Shown piece by piece: positions 33,324-46,795 of a stretch of 64,000 bases of DNA. The translations under genes were made by a program, and so were the position numbers. A model generated the notes under the pieces. It was not told where the DNA came from. It searched no databases and saw only the letters and a list, made by a program, of their open reading frames with translations. Positions within the stretch are counted from its first letter, which is position 1. Every line of letters starts with the position of its first letter. Source of the DNA: Marisa cornuarietis (taxonomy: Eukaryota > Mollusca > Gastropoda > Architaenioglossa > Ampullariidae); NCBI GenBank assembly GCA_004794655.1, contig SMMW01000171.1, positions 125,001 through 189,000 on the forward strand. Direction: 5' to 3'.

Positions 33324-36300
33324 AGGACCATATATCTATATACACACACACAATGTCAGTCTGTCACACCACCAAGTGTATAAGCCCTCACAAACCACTA
33401 TATATATATATACACACAGTGTCTGTCACACCACCAAGTGTATAAGTCCTCAGACAGGACCATATATATATATACACACACAATGTCAGTCTGTCACACC
33501 ACCAAGTGTATAAGCCCTCAGAAACCACTATATATATATATACACACAGTGTCTGTCACACCACCAAGTGTATAAGCCCTCAGACAGGACCATATGTATA
33601 TATATATATACACACACACAATGTCAGTCTGTCACACCACCAAGTGTATAAGCCCTCAGAAACCACTATATATATATATACACACAGTGTCTGTCACACC
33701 ACCAAGTGTATAAGCCCTCAGACAGCACCATATATATATATACACAGTCTGTCACACCACCAAGTGTATAAGCCCTCAGACAGGACCATATGTATATATC
33801 TATACACACACAATGTCAGTCTGTCACACCACCAAGTGTATAAGCCCTCAGACAGCACCATATATATATATATACACTCACAATGTCAGTCTGTCACACC
33901 ACCAAGTGTATAAGCCCTCAGACAGCACCATATATATATATATATACACACACAATGTCAGTCTGTCACACCACCAAGTGTATAAGCCCTCAAACAGCAC
34001 CATATATATATATATATATACACACACAATGTCAGTCTGTCACACCACCAAGTGTATAAGCTGCGAGTCAGGACCATATATATATATATACACACACACA
34101 CAATGTCAGTCTGTCACACCACCAAGTGTATAAGCTGCGAGACAGGACCATATATATATATATACACAGACAGTCTGTCACACCACCAAGTGTATAAGCC
34201 CTCAGACAGCACCATATATATATACACAGTCTGTCACACCACCAAGTGTATAAGCTCTCAGACAGCACTATATATATACACACACACAATGTCAGTCTGT
34301 CACACCACCAAGTGTATAAGCCCTCAGACAGCACCATATATATATACACACACAATGTCAGTCTGTCACACCACCAAGTGTATAAGCCCTCAGACAGCAC
34401 CATATATATATATACACACACAATGTCAGTCTGTCACACCACCAAGTGTATAAGCCCTCAGACAGCACCATATATATATATATACACACAATGTCAGTCT
34501 GTCACACCACCAAGTGTATAAGCTGCGAGACAGGACCATATATATATATACACAGACAGTCTGTCACACCACCAAGTGTATAAGCCCTCGACAGCACCAT
34601 ATATATATATATATACACAGTCTGTCACACCACCAAGTGTATAAGCTCTCAGACACCACTATATATATATACACACACAATGTCAGTCTGTCACACCACC
34701 AAGTGTATAAGCCCTCAGACAGCACCATATATATATACACACACAATGTCAGTCTGTCACACCACCAAGTGTATAAGCCCTCAGACAGCACCATATATAT
34801 ATATACACACACAATGTCAGTCTGTCACACCACCAAGTGTATAAGCCCTCAGACAGCACCATATATAAATATATACACATAATGTCAGTCTGTCACACCA
34901 CCAAGTGTATAAGCTGCGAGTCAGGACCATATATATATATACACACAATGTCAGTCTGTCACACCACCAAGTGTATAAGCCCTCAGACAGCACCATATAT
35001 ATATACACACACAATGTCAGTCTGTCACACCACCAAGTGTATAAGCCCTCAGACAGCACCATATATATATATATACACACAATGTCAGTCTGTCACACCA
35101 CCAAGTGTATAAGCTGCGAGACAGGACCATATATATATATATACACAGACAGTCTGTCACACCACCAAGTGTATAAGCCCTCAGACAGCACCATATATAT
35201 ATACACAGTCTGTCACACCACCAAGTGTATAAGCTCTCAGACACCACTATATATATACACACACACAATGTCAGTCTGTCACACCACCAAGTGTATAAGC
35301 CCTCAGACAGCACTATATATATACACACAATGTCAGTCTGTCACACCACCAAGTGTATAAGCTGCGAGACAGCACCATATATATATATACACACACAGTG
35401 TCTGTCATACCACCAAGTGTATAAGCTCTCAGACAGCACTATATATATATACACACAATGGCAGTCTGTCACACCACCAAGTGTATAAGCTGCGAGACAG
35501 CACCATATATATACACACACACACAGTCTGTCACACCACCAAGTGTATAAGCTCTCAGACAGCACCACATATATATATATACACACAATGTCAGTCTGTC
35601 ACACCACCAAGTGTATAAGCTGCGAGACAGCACTATATATATATACACACACAGTCTGTCACACCACCAAGTGTATAAGCCCTCAGACAGCACCATATAT
35701 ATATATATATACACAGTCTTTCACACCACCAAGTGTATAAGCTCTCAGACAGCACCATATATATATATATACACAGTCTGTCACACCACCAAGTGTATAA
35801 GCTCTCAGACAGCACCATATATATATATACACACACAGTCTGTCACACCACCAAGTGTATAAGCCCTCAGACAGCACCATATATATATAAATATATACAC
35901 AGTCTGTCACACCACCAAGTGTATAAGCCCTCAGACAGGACCATATATATATACACACACGGTCTGTCACACCACCAAGTGTATAAGCCCTCAGACAGGA
36001 CCATATATATATATACACACACAATGTCAGTCTGTCACACCACCAAGTGTATAAGCTCTCAGACAGCACTATATATATACACACAATGTCAGTCTGTCAC
36101 ACCACCAAGTGTATAAGCTCTCAGACAGCACTATATATATACACACAATGTCAGTCTGTCACACCACCAAGTGTATAAGCCCTCAGACAGGACCATATAT
36201 ATATATACACACAATGTCAGTCTGTCACACCACCAAGTGTATAAGCTCTCAGACAGCACTATATATATACACAATGTCAGTCTGTCACACCACCAAGTGT

Positions 36301-39300
36301 ATAAGCCCTCAAACAGCACTATATATATATACACACACTGTCTGTCACACCACCAAGTGTATAAGCCCTCAGACAGGACCATATATATATATACACACAC
36401 AATGTCAGTCTGTCACACCACCAAGTGTATAAGCTCTCAGACAGCACTATATATATATACACACAATGTCAGTCTGTCACACCACCAAGTGTATAAGCTC
36501 TCAGACAGCACTATATATATACACACAATGTCAGTCTGTCACACCACCAAGTGTATAAGCCCTCAGAGAGGACCATATATATATATACACACAATGTCAG
36601 TCTGTCACACCACCAAGTGTATAAGCTCTCAGACAGCACTATATATATACACACAATGTCAGTCTGTCACACCACCAAGTGTATAAGCCCTCAAACAGCA
36701 CTATATATATACACACTGTCTGTCACACCACCAAGTGTATAAGCCCTCAGACAGGACCATATATATATATATACACACACAGTCTGTCACACCACCAAGT
36801 GTATAAGCCCTCAGACAGGACCATATATATATATACACACACAATGTCAGTCTGTCACACCACCAAGTGTATAAGCTCTCAGACAGCACTATATATATAT
36901 ACACACAATGTCAGTCTGTCACACCACCAAGTGTATAAGCTCAGACAGCACTATATATATATACACACAATGGCAGTCTGTCACACCACCAAGTGTATAA
37001 GCTGCGAGACAGCACCATATATATACACACACACACAGTCTGTCACACCACCAAGTGTATAAGCTCTCAGACAGCACCACATATATATATATACACACAA
37101 TGTCAGTCTGTCACACCACCAAGTGTATAAGCTGCGAGACAGCACTATATATATATACACACACAGTCTGTCACACCACCAAGTGTATAAGCCCTCAGAC
37201 AGCACCATATATATATATATATACACAGTCTTTCACACCACCAAGTGTATAAGCTCTCAGACAGCACCATATATATATATATATACACAGTCTGTCACAC
37301 CACCAAGTGTATAAGCTCTCAGACAGCACCATATATATATATACACACACAGTCTGTCACACCACCAAGTGTATAAGCCCTCAGACAGCACCATATATAT
37401 ATAAATATATACACAGTCTGTCACACCACCAAGTGTATAAGCCCTCAGACAGGACCATATATATATATACACACACGGTCTGTCACACCACCAAGTGTAT
37501 AAGCCCTCAGACAGGACCATATATATATATACACACACAATGTCAGTCTGTCACACCACCAAGTGTATAAGCTCTCAGACAGCACTATATATATATACAC
37601 ACAATGTCAGTCTGTCACACCACCAAGTGTATAAGCTCTCAGACAGCACTATATATATACACACAATGTCAGTCTGTCACACCACCAAGTGTATAAGCCC
37701 TCAGACAGGACCATATATATATATACACACAATGTCAGTCTGTCACACCACCAAGTGTATAAGCTCTCAGACAGCACTATATATATACACAATGTCAGTC
37801 TGTCACACCACCAAGTGTATAAGCCCTCAAACAGCACTATATATATATACACACACTGTCTGTCACACCACCAAGTGTATAAGCCCTCAGACAGGACCAT
37901 ATATATATATACACACACAATGTCAGTCTGTCACACCACCAAGTGTATAAGCTCTCAGACAGCACTATATATATATACACACAATGTCAGTCTGTCACAC
38001 CACCAAGTGTATAAGCTCTCAGACAGCACTATATATATACACACAATGTCAGTCTGTCACACCACCAAGTGTATAAGCCCTCAGAGAGGACCATATATAT
38101 ATATACACACAATGTCAGTCTGTCACACCACCAAGTGTATAAGCTCTCAGACAGCACTATATATATACACACAATGTCAGTCTGTCACACCACCAAGTGT
38201 ATAAGCCCTCAAACAGCACTATATATATATACACACACTGTCTGTCACACCACCAAGTGTATAAGCCCTCAGACAGGACCATATATATATATATACACAC
38301 ACAGTCTGTCACACCACCAAGTGTATAAGCCCTCAGACAGGACCATATATATATATACACACACAATGTCAGTCTGTCACACCACCAAGTGTATAAGCTC
38401 TCAGACAGCACTATATATATACACACACAATGTCAGTCTGTCACACCACCAAGTGTATAAGCTCTCAGACAGCACTATATATATACACACAATGTCAGTC
38501 TGTCACACCACCAAGTGTATAAGCTCTCAGACAGCACTATATATATACACACAATGTCAGTCTGTCACACCACCAAGTGTATAAGCCCTCAAACAGCACT
38601 ATATATATATACACACACTGTCTGTCACACCACCAAGTGTATAAGCCCTCAGACAGGACCATATATATATATATACACACACAGTCTGTCACACCACCAA
38701 GTGTATAAGCCCTCAGACAGGACCATATATATATATACACACACAATGTCAGTCTGTCACACCACCAAGTGTATAAGCTCTCAGACAGCACTATATATAT
38801 ACACACACAATGTCAGTCTGTCACACCACCAAGTGTATAAGCTCTCAGACAGCACTATATATATACACACAATGTCAGTCTGTCACACCACCAAGTGTAT
38901 AAGCTCTCAGACAGCACTATATATATACACACAATGTCAGTCTGTCACACCACTAAGTGTATAAGCCCTCAAACAGCACCATATATATATATATACACAC
39001 AGTCTGTCACACCACCAAGTGTATAAGCCCTCAGACAGGACCATATATATATATACACAGTCTGTCACACCACCAAGTGTATAAGCTCTCAGACAGCACT
39101 ATATATATACACACACAATGTCAGTCTGTCACACCACCAAGTGTATAAGCTCTCAGACAGCACTATATATATACACACAATGTCAGTCTGTCACACCACC
39201 AAGTGTATAAGCCCTCAGAGAGGACCATATATATATATACACACAATGTCAGTCTGTCACACCACCAAGTGTATAAGCTCTCAGACAGCACTATATATAT

Positions 39301-40865
39301 ACACACAATGTCAGTCTGTCACACCACCAAGTGTATAAGCTCTCAGACAGCACTATATATATACACACAATGTCAGTCTGTCACACCACCAAGTGTATAA
39401 GCTCTCAGACAGCACTATATATATACACACAATGTCAGTCTGTCACACCACTAAGTGTATAAGCCCTCAAACAGCACCATATATATATATATACACACAC
39501 AGTCTGTCACACCACCAAGTGTATAAGCCCTCAGACAGGACCATATATATATATATATACACACAATGCCAGTCTGTCACACCACCAAGTTTATAAGCCC
39601 TCAGACAGCACTATATATATACACACAATGTCAGTCTGTCACACCACCAAGTGTATAAGCCCTCAAACAGCACCATATATATATATATATACACACACAA
39701 TGTCAGTCTGTCACACCAAGTGTATAAGCTCTCAGACAGCACTATATATATACACACAATGTCAGTCTGTCACACCACCAAGTGTATAAGCTCTCAGACA
39801 GCACTATATATATACACACAATGTCAGTCTGTCACACCACCATGTGTATAAGCTCTCAGACAGGACCATATATATATATATACACACAATGTCAGTCTGT
39901 CACACCACCAAGTGTATAAGCCCTCAAACAGCACCATATATATATATATATACACACACAATGTCAGTCTGTCACACCAAGTGTATAAGCTCTCAGACAG
40001 CACTATATATATACACACAATGTCAGTCTGTCACACCACCAAGTGTATAAGCTCTCAGACAGCACTATATATATACACACAATGTCAGTCTGTCACACCA
40101 CCAAGTGTATAAGCTCTCAGACAGCACTATATATATACACACAATGTCAGTCTGTCACACCACCAAGTGTATAAGCCCTCAGACAGGACCATATATATAT
40201 ATATACACACACAGTCTGTCACACCACCAAGTGTCTAAGCCCTCAAACAGCACCATATATATATATACACACACAATGTCAGTCTGTCACACCACCAAGT
40301 GTATAAGCCCTCAGACAGGACCATATATATATATACACACAATGTCAGTCTGTCACACCACCAAGTGTATAAGCTCTCAGACAGCACTATATATATACAC
40401 ACAATGTCAGTCTGTCACACCACCAAGTGTATAAGCCCTCAAACAGCACCATATATATATATACACACACAATGTCAGTCTGTCACACCAAGTGTATAAG
40501 CTCTCAGACAGCACTATATATATATATACACACAATGTCAGTCTGTCACACCACTAAGTGTATAAGCCCTCAAACAGCACCATATATATATATACACACA
40601 ATGTCAGTCTGTCACACCAAGTGTATAAGCTCTCAGACAGCACTATATATATATATACACACAATGTCAGTCTGTCACACCACTAAGTGTATAAGCCCTC
40701 AAACAGCACCATATATATATACACACACAGTCTGTCACACCACCAAGTGTATAAGCCCTCAGACAGGACCATATATATTTTACACAGTCTGTCACACCAC
40801 CAAGTGTATAAGCTCTCAGACAGCACTATATATATACACACAATGTCAGTCTGTCACACACACAC
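33324..40865. repeat. 7.5 kb composite array, ~60-68-base unit with (TA)n(CA)n
   Basis: More than a hundred units of gtctgtcacaccaccaagtg+tataagc, then ccctcagacag, ctctcagacag or tgcgagacag, then a (TA)n(CA)n block and usually atgtca. Long-range order is visible: about 35.45-36.96 kb recurs almost exactly at about 36.97-38.48 kb (offset 1512-1518), and a block at about 38.16-38.43 kb recurs 380 bases later. Frames in all six directions stay open for 60-170 codons. These are artefacts. Confidence 0.97.
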
Positions 40866-41884
40866 ACACACACACACACAACACACGCTGTTACACACAA
40901 ACACGTAACTGGACTGAACTGCCGCCTTCAGACTCTCAGAAAGTTTGAATTCCTCCAACTTTTTACCAAGCAAACTCGGTCGACTTCAACCCCCATCAGT
41001 CAGTGTCAGTTAAAATATTTGCTCAGTTTTAGAAGACAAAGCAAATGTTTTAAATACTAATTAGCCAGTAACTGTTGTTAATTTTAATATTTAAGTAGAT
41101 CAAAGGGAGAGGGTTCTGTGACATAAAATAGAAATGTTTAGCATATCTTAGCTGACTTGTAATAGTTCATAGAACAAAGTTATGCAGTACCAATGTTGTC
41201 ATTTTACCTGCTGACTAAAAACTTTGTAAGACTATATTTATGAGCTTTTCTCACAAACTTCATTATCCTCAGTCAATTTGAGACGCTTGCTAGTCCCTCT
41301 CATTGACAATGATGTTCCTGCCTTGTCAAATGCTATTTGTCAATAAACAGAAAATCATAGAAGCATAAATTAAAAAAAAAATACTGTACTCACCAAACAA
41401 ACAAATAAGTGCAGCGTATCTCGGCTTTTCGAGTCTAGAAGACATACTTCTGGCCGGTTCACACGCGATAAAATCTTCAGTGTCCAGCGGCCTTCCGCCT
41501 CCAGGCTGGTCCAGCGAGAATATGATACCTCTGACTACACTTCTCACCACAGAATACTAGACTTGACACTCAACGTCTGCGTGTGTAATGCTTGGGTGTT
41601 CTGTCCTCAGACATTCTTTAAAAGAAAAAGAACAGGAGAAGAAGAGGAAGAAACAAATCCACTGACCAAGGCCGGGGCCCCTTCACAGCTGCAGGCCCGG
41701 GTACACCCGACCCCCTGTCCCCCCCCCCTCTCTCGTCAGGGCTTAGTCCGCATGTACGTGTGCATGCGTGTACGCCAATAGTTATAAGATTCAATCCTAC
41801 AAAAAATATCTTTTTATCGCGGGGCCCCTTGAGTCGCGGGGCCCATAGGCATTGCCTACTTTGCCTTGAGGTTAATCCGGCACT
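40866..41884. other. 1 kb insertion-like segment between array parts
   Basis: The array stops in a (CA)n run at 40885 and a remnant reappears at 41885. The segment between is mostly unique. Its right end (ggttaatccggcactg, i.e. cagtgccggattaacc on the - strand) looks like a DNA-transposon terminus, but I found no matching opposite end. A 74-codon - strand frame at 41326-41550 is unrecognised. Confidence 0.35.
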
Positions 41885-41955
41885 GACCATATATATATAT
41901 ACACACACACACACAATGTCAGTCTGTCACACCACCAAGACAGCACCATATATAT
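41885..41955. repeat. Remnant of the composite array
   Basis: One unit and a partial one (accatatatatatatacaca, gtcagtctgtcacaccacca) separated from the main array. Confidence 0.85.
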
Positions 41956-44256
41956 TGTAACCGGACTGACGGTCGCTACACTTTGTCACGACACGGGTGG
42001 TGCTGCACACACACTCACGCCTGACACTTGCGCGTTCTTTCAACAAAACACAAAACGATTGCCTGAGGCTGTCCAAATCATATTACTTCAGTTGTCATGT
42101 GGCCTAGGACTTTACATCATAAAATATAAACACAAATTCTTACTACTTGTCCACTATCAACTTCTTTAATCAACAGTCATATCATCAAAAGATCAGTCCG
42201 CTCCACCAGTTCAAGTTCTCAATATCTACTTTAAACAATACACTTTATACTTCCAGTTTGGTTCTATCACAAAATCTCTGGTTCTCCTCAGAATAACAGT
42301 TATCAATGACAGTACTTACAATTCAGCTATATTCGGGTTGTCGCCTTTCCTACCTCCAATCTCCCAGAATCCACAACTCAAATATCACTACTCATACACA
42401 TAAAGAACACCAATGACACATAATCCCAATCGCTCTGGTCATCCTTCCCTCCAGGGGTGAAAAATGAACACTTTGACTGCTCTGAACAACACAGTTCTTT
42501 CTGACATTCGACGACGCACACACAGGCCGTGTCGACGAGGGGGTCACGGGGTTAACACGTAGATTCTCCTCGAAGACGTAACGGGGGCCGAGAATGCCCC
42601 ACTGGCCTGCTCACCAGTCCTCAGCAGTCGTCAGTTATCCACACGCTGCGGGGTCCGGTCTGTTTCCAGACAAAGTCGCTTGTCCTCGACGGTAGTACTT
42701 TCTCCAGCCGCTGCTGGGTCAGGTAGGCTTCTGGTACTGTCGCCCTCACCATAAAGATCACTTCTGGGCGAGGTTTTCCACACAGGATCACTTTCTCCTT
42801 CAATCTCTTTCTGACTCGCGTGACTCGGCACGTCTTATTCCTTCTCCTCTCTCTCTCTCGCGTGACTCGGCACGTCTTACCCCTGTTCTGTATCCTTCTC
42901 CTCCTTCTCTCTCTCTCGTGACTCCAGCACGTCTTAACCTTTCTTCTCTCTTCTTCTCCTCTCACGTGACTCGGCACGTCTTACCCCAGTTCTCTATCCT
43001 TCTCCAGTATCTCGGGCCTGAACACCTTATATAGGATTTCTTTCACGCTCAACTCTACTGCTGAGCAGTGTTCACTAAACTTAACCCTTACTTCTCTACC
43101 GATCACATTCATTCCAGCATACATTCTATCCACACGTGACAATCCTAAGTTGTTAAGGGGTTAACTTAGCCTGAAAAAAAACTATGGCACGGACTGGTCC
43201 GTGACACACTCACACTACACTGCCCTAGCGCCATAAATCAGTCCCTTCCTCTTTCTAGTCCCAGGGGAGAGGACGGAAGTTCCCACGGAGAACTTTCTGG
43301 CTCTCGTTAGTCGGGTGCCTTGTCTCATATCCTGCCTCGCGTTGTCTTCTTTTTTTTTCATCTACGACACCCGCACTCAGCCGACCTTGGAGTCCACAAA
43401 AGACCTGCTTGTCTCTAAACCAAAAGTGTGTTCTCTGCGGTGTATCTCTCAGCTCCTTGATCTTCGTGTGTGTTCTGCTGCTCGACACGGTTACAATGGA
43501 CGACACAATTTCTTTCTCTCTACTGATTCTCATTCATCTCGTTCACACGACGACGACACATACCTCACGCTATAGCACTAAGACACACAAATAAGTAAGT
43601 TCAAAGACATAGATTTATTTACATAATTTACACCTACAGCTGCTAGTATTCCTATTCTAACTAACCTACCTAGCTAAATCCTAACTCCCTTGGGTGGGGG
43701 GAAAAAGGGGGCTGAGTGATGAGAGTGCTTTTCAGCCTGCCCAGTCGCCTTTCGGCAAACAGGTACCTCTCGTACTCAGGGTGGGTAGAGGGAAGGGGGT
43801 GCGGGACAAGAGTGCTTTCCACCCTGGTCCAGTCGCCTTTCGGCAAACAGGTACCTCTCTTGTAATGACCAGTCGTCTTTCGACAAGCAGGTCCAGAGAT
43901 TGACGTTTCTCTGGTATTTATACTGGAATAGCTGGGTGCTACGTCACCCGTTGTGCGGTCAGCCTGCCTCGCGACGCTCCGCTCGCGCGACCAAGCATGG
44001 GGTGGAAGGGGGTGCAGGGTGAAAGGGAGAAAGCACCGTCAGCGATACAAGCTGTCTAGCGCTCCCGCTACAATACATACACATGTACACATGGGGACTT
44101 GTATACACATCACGGGCCTGAGTGAGTTTTCTATCCTTTTTCCCCACCAAAAATCTACCGCTGAACCGTGTTTACCAAACACAGTCTCATGGTTAACCCT
44201 TTCTTCTCTGACGATCATACACTCTATCTACACTTGCAGAGCAGTGGTCCGTGACA
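41956..44256. mobile_element. LTR-like dispersed repeats, two related terminal segments
   Basis: The segment opens TGTAACCGGACTGACGG directly after the array remnant. Its first part ends near 43206 in GGACTGGTCCGTGACA, and a diverged second ending is at 44256 (GTGGTCCGTGACA). The 100 bases before the two endings align (ctgagcagtgttcactaaac versus ctgaaccgtgtttaccaaac, then cattctatccacacgtgaca versus actctatctacacttgcaga). TGT...ACA ends resemble the solo LTR at 32244. There are no coding frames for gag or pol, and I see no target duplication, so boundaries are tentative. Confidence 0.4.
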
Positions 44257-44507
44257 ACAGGAGATCCGCCACACTCCGAGCTCATTTACACATATCACAT
44301 CAAAAGCTCCAAAGAAATCGACCTAAACGTTGAGCAGTCAATGGCCATGAATCTTAGGTGTCGATCGATCTCTCACAAAATTACGATTCACGAGTTAGTT
44401 CGTAATTAACTTAGGATAATTAGGCCAGAGCTGACAGCAGACTGAAAAAGCGTTTGTGCTGATCGTGAGCTGAACTCAGCGATATACCGAGCATAGAGAA
44501 GGTACCG

Positions 44508-45010
44508 ATGACAATTTTTCTGCTGCCGATCTCTGCCCCCCACCCCCCAACTTCCGCTACCCTAGATGATGTGAGTCCGGGTGCAATCAACATCCCTGGC
44601 AACACGTGGGAAACCTCTGGTGACAGCAACAACCATCGCCACGCAGATGATGTCATACGATCCCAAAATAGAACAAGTGGGCAACCACCCAGCTTCATCC
44701 CAGAAACCCGTGCAAGTTGTGAACACCAATCAATGCAAGCTGACTACGAAACAAAATCACAATGTGCCACATCGGCTAATGCTACACAACAGCAACTGCC
44801 AGCAACTTCTGGACCAGACAACCACTACAACCATCCAGTGTTTGTGAGAAAAACAAACCTCAACCCGATAGACGGAGCCAGGCATGAACAGGAACTCCTA
44901 CCAGACATCTTGGTTAACATCAATAATTCCACACAAGCTACGAGGCTGATTTTATTTCTCTCATGGAATGTTGACGGCCTTCTTTCTAAAATGACTGATA
45001 GCGACTTTAT
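44508..45010 (+). pseudogene. LINE endonuclease start, host of the nested LINE
   Basis: An open frame of 168 codons ends with FLSWNVDGLLSKMTDSDFI, the first block of an AP endonuclease. It is cut exactly where the inner LINE begins. After the inner LINE, 49096 onward reads CNYKFDFLCLVET in continuing frame, the next endonuclease block with its catalytic Glu. The N-terminal 140 residues (Thr/Ser/Gln-rich) are unrecognised. The 250 bases before 44508 are probably its leader. After VET a TGA stands where Trp is expected. Confidence 0.65.
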
Positions 45011-45599
45011 TCCTGTTGCTTGTTCTCTTTATCCTTCTCTGAAGTTAGCTCAACTTTAAATCCTTATCAGTTTTAATATCTTTTATCGTTTTCGTCTTAT
45101 TGTATTTTTTGAACTCGTGCTGCATTTTATTTTTATGTCATAGAATTATGACAAGACAGTTTGTCTACTCGACAACTCAGTTATCATTATTGAATCCCCT
45201 TGCAACTCTTCCACTTCCAGCCTGTTTAGTTGACACTTTGAGAAGATTTTCCCTTTATCATGATTCTATGAATGTTGACAGCCCATCGAAACAACAGATT
45301 CGAATCCGTGGCTATCATGCTGGTCGCCGTAAACAGCGTCCTTTGAAAAAATCCATCACCTGCTCTGCTGCTCGTAGTTATTCTGTCTCGTGCCCCCCCT
45401 TCACGAGTCTGACTCCGGTTTTGTGAAAGCTTGGCTGTGTGTCAACTCTCTGCTGAATCGTGTTTCCCCCACATATCAGCATCAGTATCAGCGTGGACGT
45501 GATGAGAGTGAACCAGTTGGTCGAATAACTTTACACCAAACCAACATGGTCGTCTGAGAACAGGAGACTGCCAAGTTTCCCGCACACAACTGAACACTC

Positions 45600-46795
45600 G
45601 CCTCCACGTTGGGCTTTTCAACGCCCAGTCTGTATCTTCTGCACAACAGTCACTGAGGTGAGCTGAAATTGTAGAATTTGTCACAGACCGCCGCCTTGAT
45701 ATTTTCATCATCACTGAGACGTCATAGACAGCCGCCTTGATATTTTCATCATCACTGAGGCGTCATAGACAGCCGCCTTGATATTTTCATCATCACTGAG
45801 ACGTCATAGACAGCCGCCTTGATATTTTCATCATCACTGAGGCATCATAGACAGCCGCCTTGATATTTTCATCATCACTGAGACGTCATAGACAGCCGCC
45901 TTGATATTTTCATCATCACTGAGGCGTCATAGACAGCCGCCTTGATATTTTCATCATCACTGAGACGTCATAGACAGCCGCCTTGATATTTTCATCATCA
46001 CTCAGACGTCATAGACAGCCATCTTGATATTTTCATCATCACTGAGACGTGGCTTAAACAACATGGCGACGAGAGCGTGTGTGTCGATCTTACTCCAGTG
46101 GGCTAATGCCTGAAATCTTTCCCCCGCCCTACACGTGGTGGTGGTATTGCTATAATCTACAGATCATCACTTGCCAAGTACCTGTCTTTTACTACTACGA
46201 TACGTTCCCTCACACGTCTTTTGAATTTGTACAAGTCTCCTCTTCGGCTCCTCATTGCTCGATGCACCTGCTCTGCATCTACAGACCTCCTCCTAGCGCC
46301 AGGAACAAACTTACAGCCTCTACATTTTTCTCGGAATTCCACGATCTCTTGGATTACAGCAATGCACTTATTGGACCCGCAATTCTCCTCGGAGATGTTA
46401 ATGTACACTTCGACAACAGTGCTCATCCTGACACTGTCAAACTGTCCGAAATGCTGCACACCTTTCGTTTTGTCCAGTCCGTGTCGCAACCAACTCACAA
46501 AAGAGATCACATCCTGGACTGGGTCATACATCGACCTGATGACCACTTAGTCCAGTCAGTTGATGTTTCCCACGATCTCTCATCTGACCACTACTCTGTA
46601 CTAATCGAACTGGATCGCAAATGCTCATCATCGGCGCCAGTTTTCAGACCCACTCGGTCATTACAAAATGTGGATAGACTAGCATTCAAAGCACAGCTGC
46701 AGATGGCGCTCCTCCAACCACCCTCTGCCGAGCAACTTGACTGTGTTTTACGTCGAGTAGTTGATGACCACGTGACCCAGTGTCTCGACGTCTGA
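45600..46795 (+). pseudogene. L2-like LINE endonuclease, broken by a minisatellite
   Basis: RLHVGLFNAQSVSSAQQSLR is the opening Asn-containing endonuclease block and is followed by a stop and RRLDIFIITET. The expected next residues (TWLKQHGD) appear only after the 41-base array at 46040. The frame from 46079 to 46795 then carries LLCIYRPP, ILLGDVNVHFD and DLSSDHYSV, covering the Asp-x-Asn and Ser-Asp-His active-site blocks. It ends prematurely at TGA (46793) by a shift into the RT frame. Confidence 0.75.
45681..46048. repeat. 41-base x9 minisatellite inside the endonuclease gene
   Basis: The original 40-base segment (45681-45720, encoding the start of the T-E-T block) is followed by eight 41-base copies of cttgatattttcatcatcac+tgagacgtcatagacagccgc. 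All copies are nearly identical; the last has ccatcttg instead of ccgccttg. Eight copies add 328 bases, which shifts the frame by one. Confidence 0.95.

Noticed and set aside
33506..40948. Dozens of open frames with MYKPSDSTIYIYTH- or CVYIYMVLSEGLYT-like repeats
   Set aside because: They are translations of the (TA)n(CA)n composite array, open on both strands at once, with no start context, domain or splice structure.
41956..44256. A complete LTR retrotransposon between two LTRs
   Set aside because: The related segments are too diverged, no gag or pol frame lies between them, and the flanks show no target duplication.
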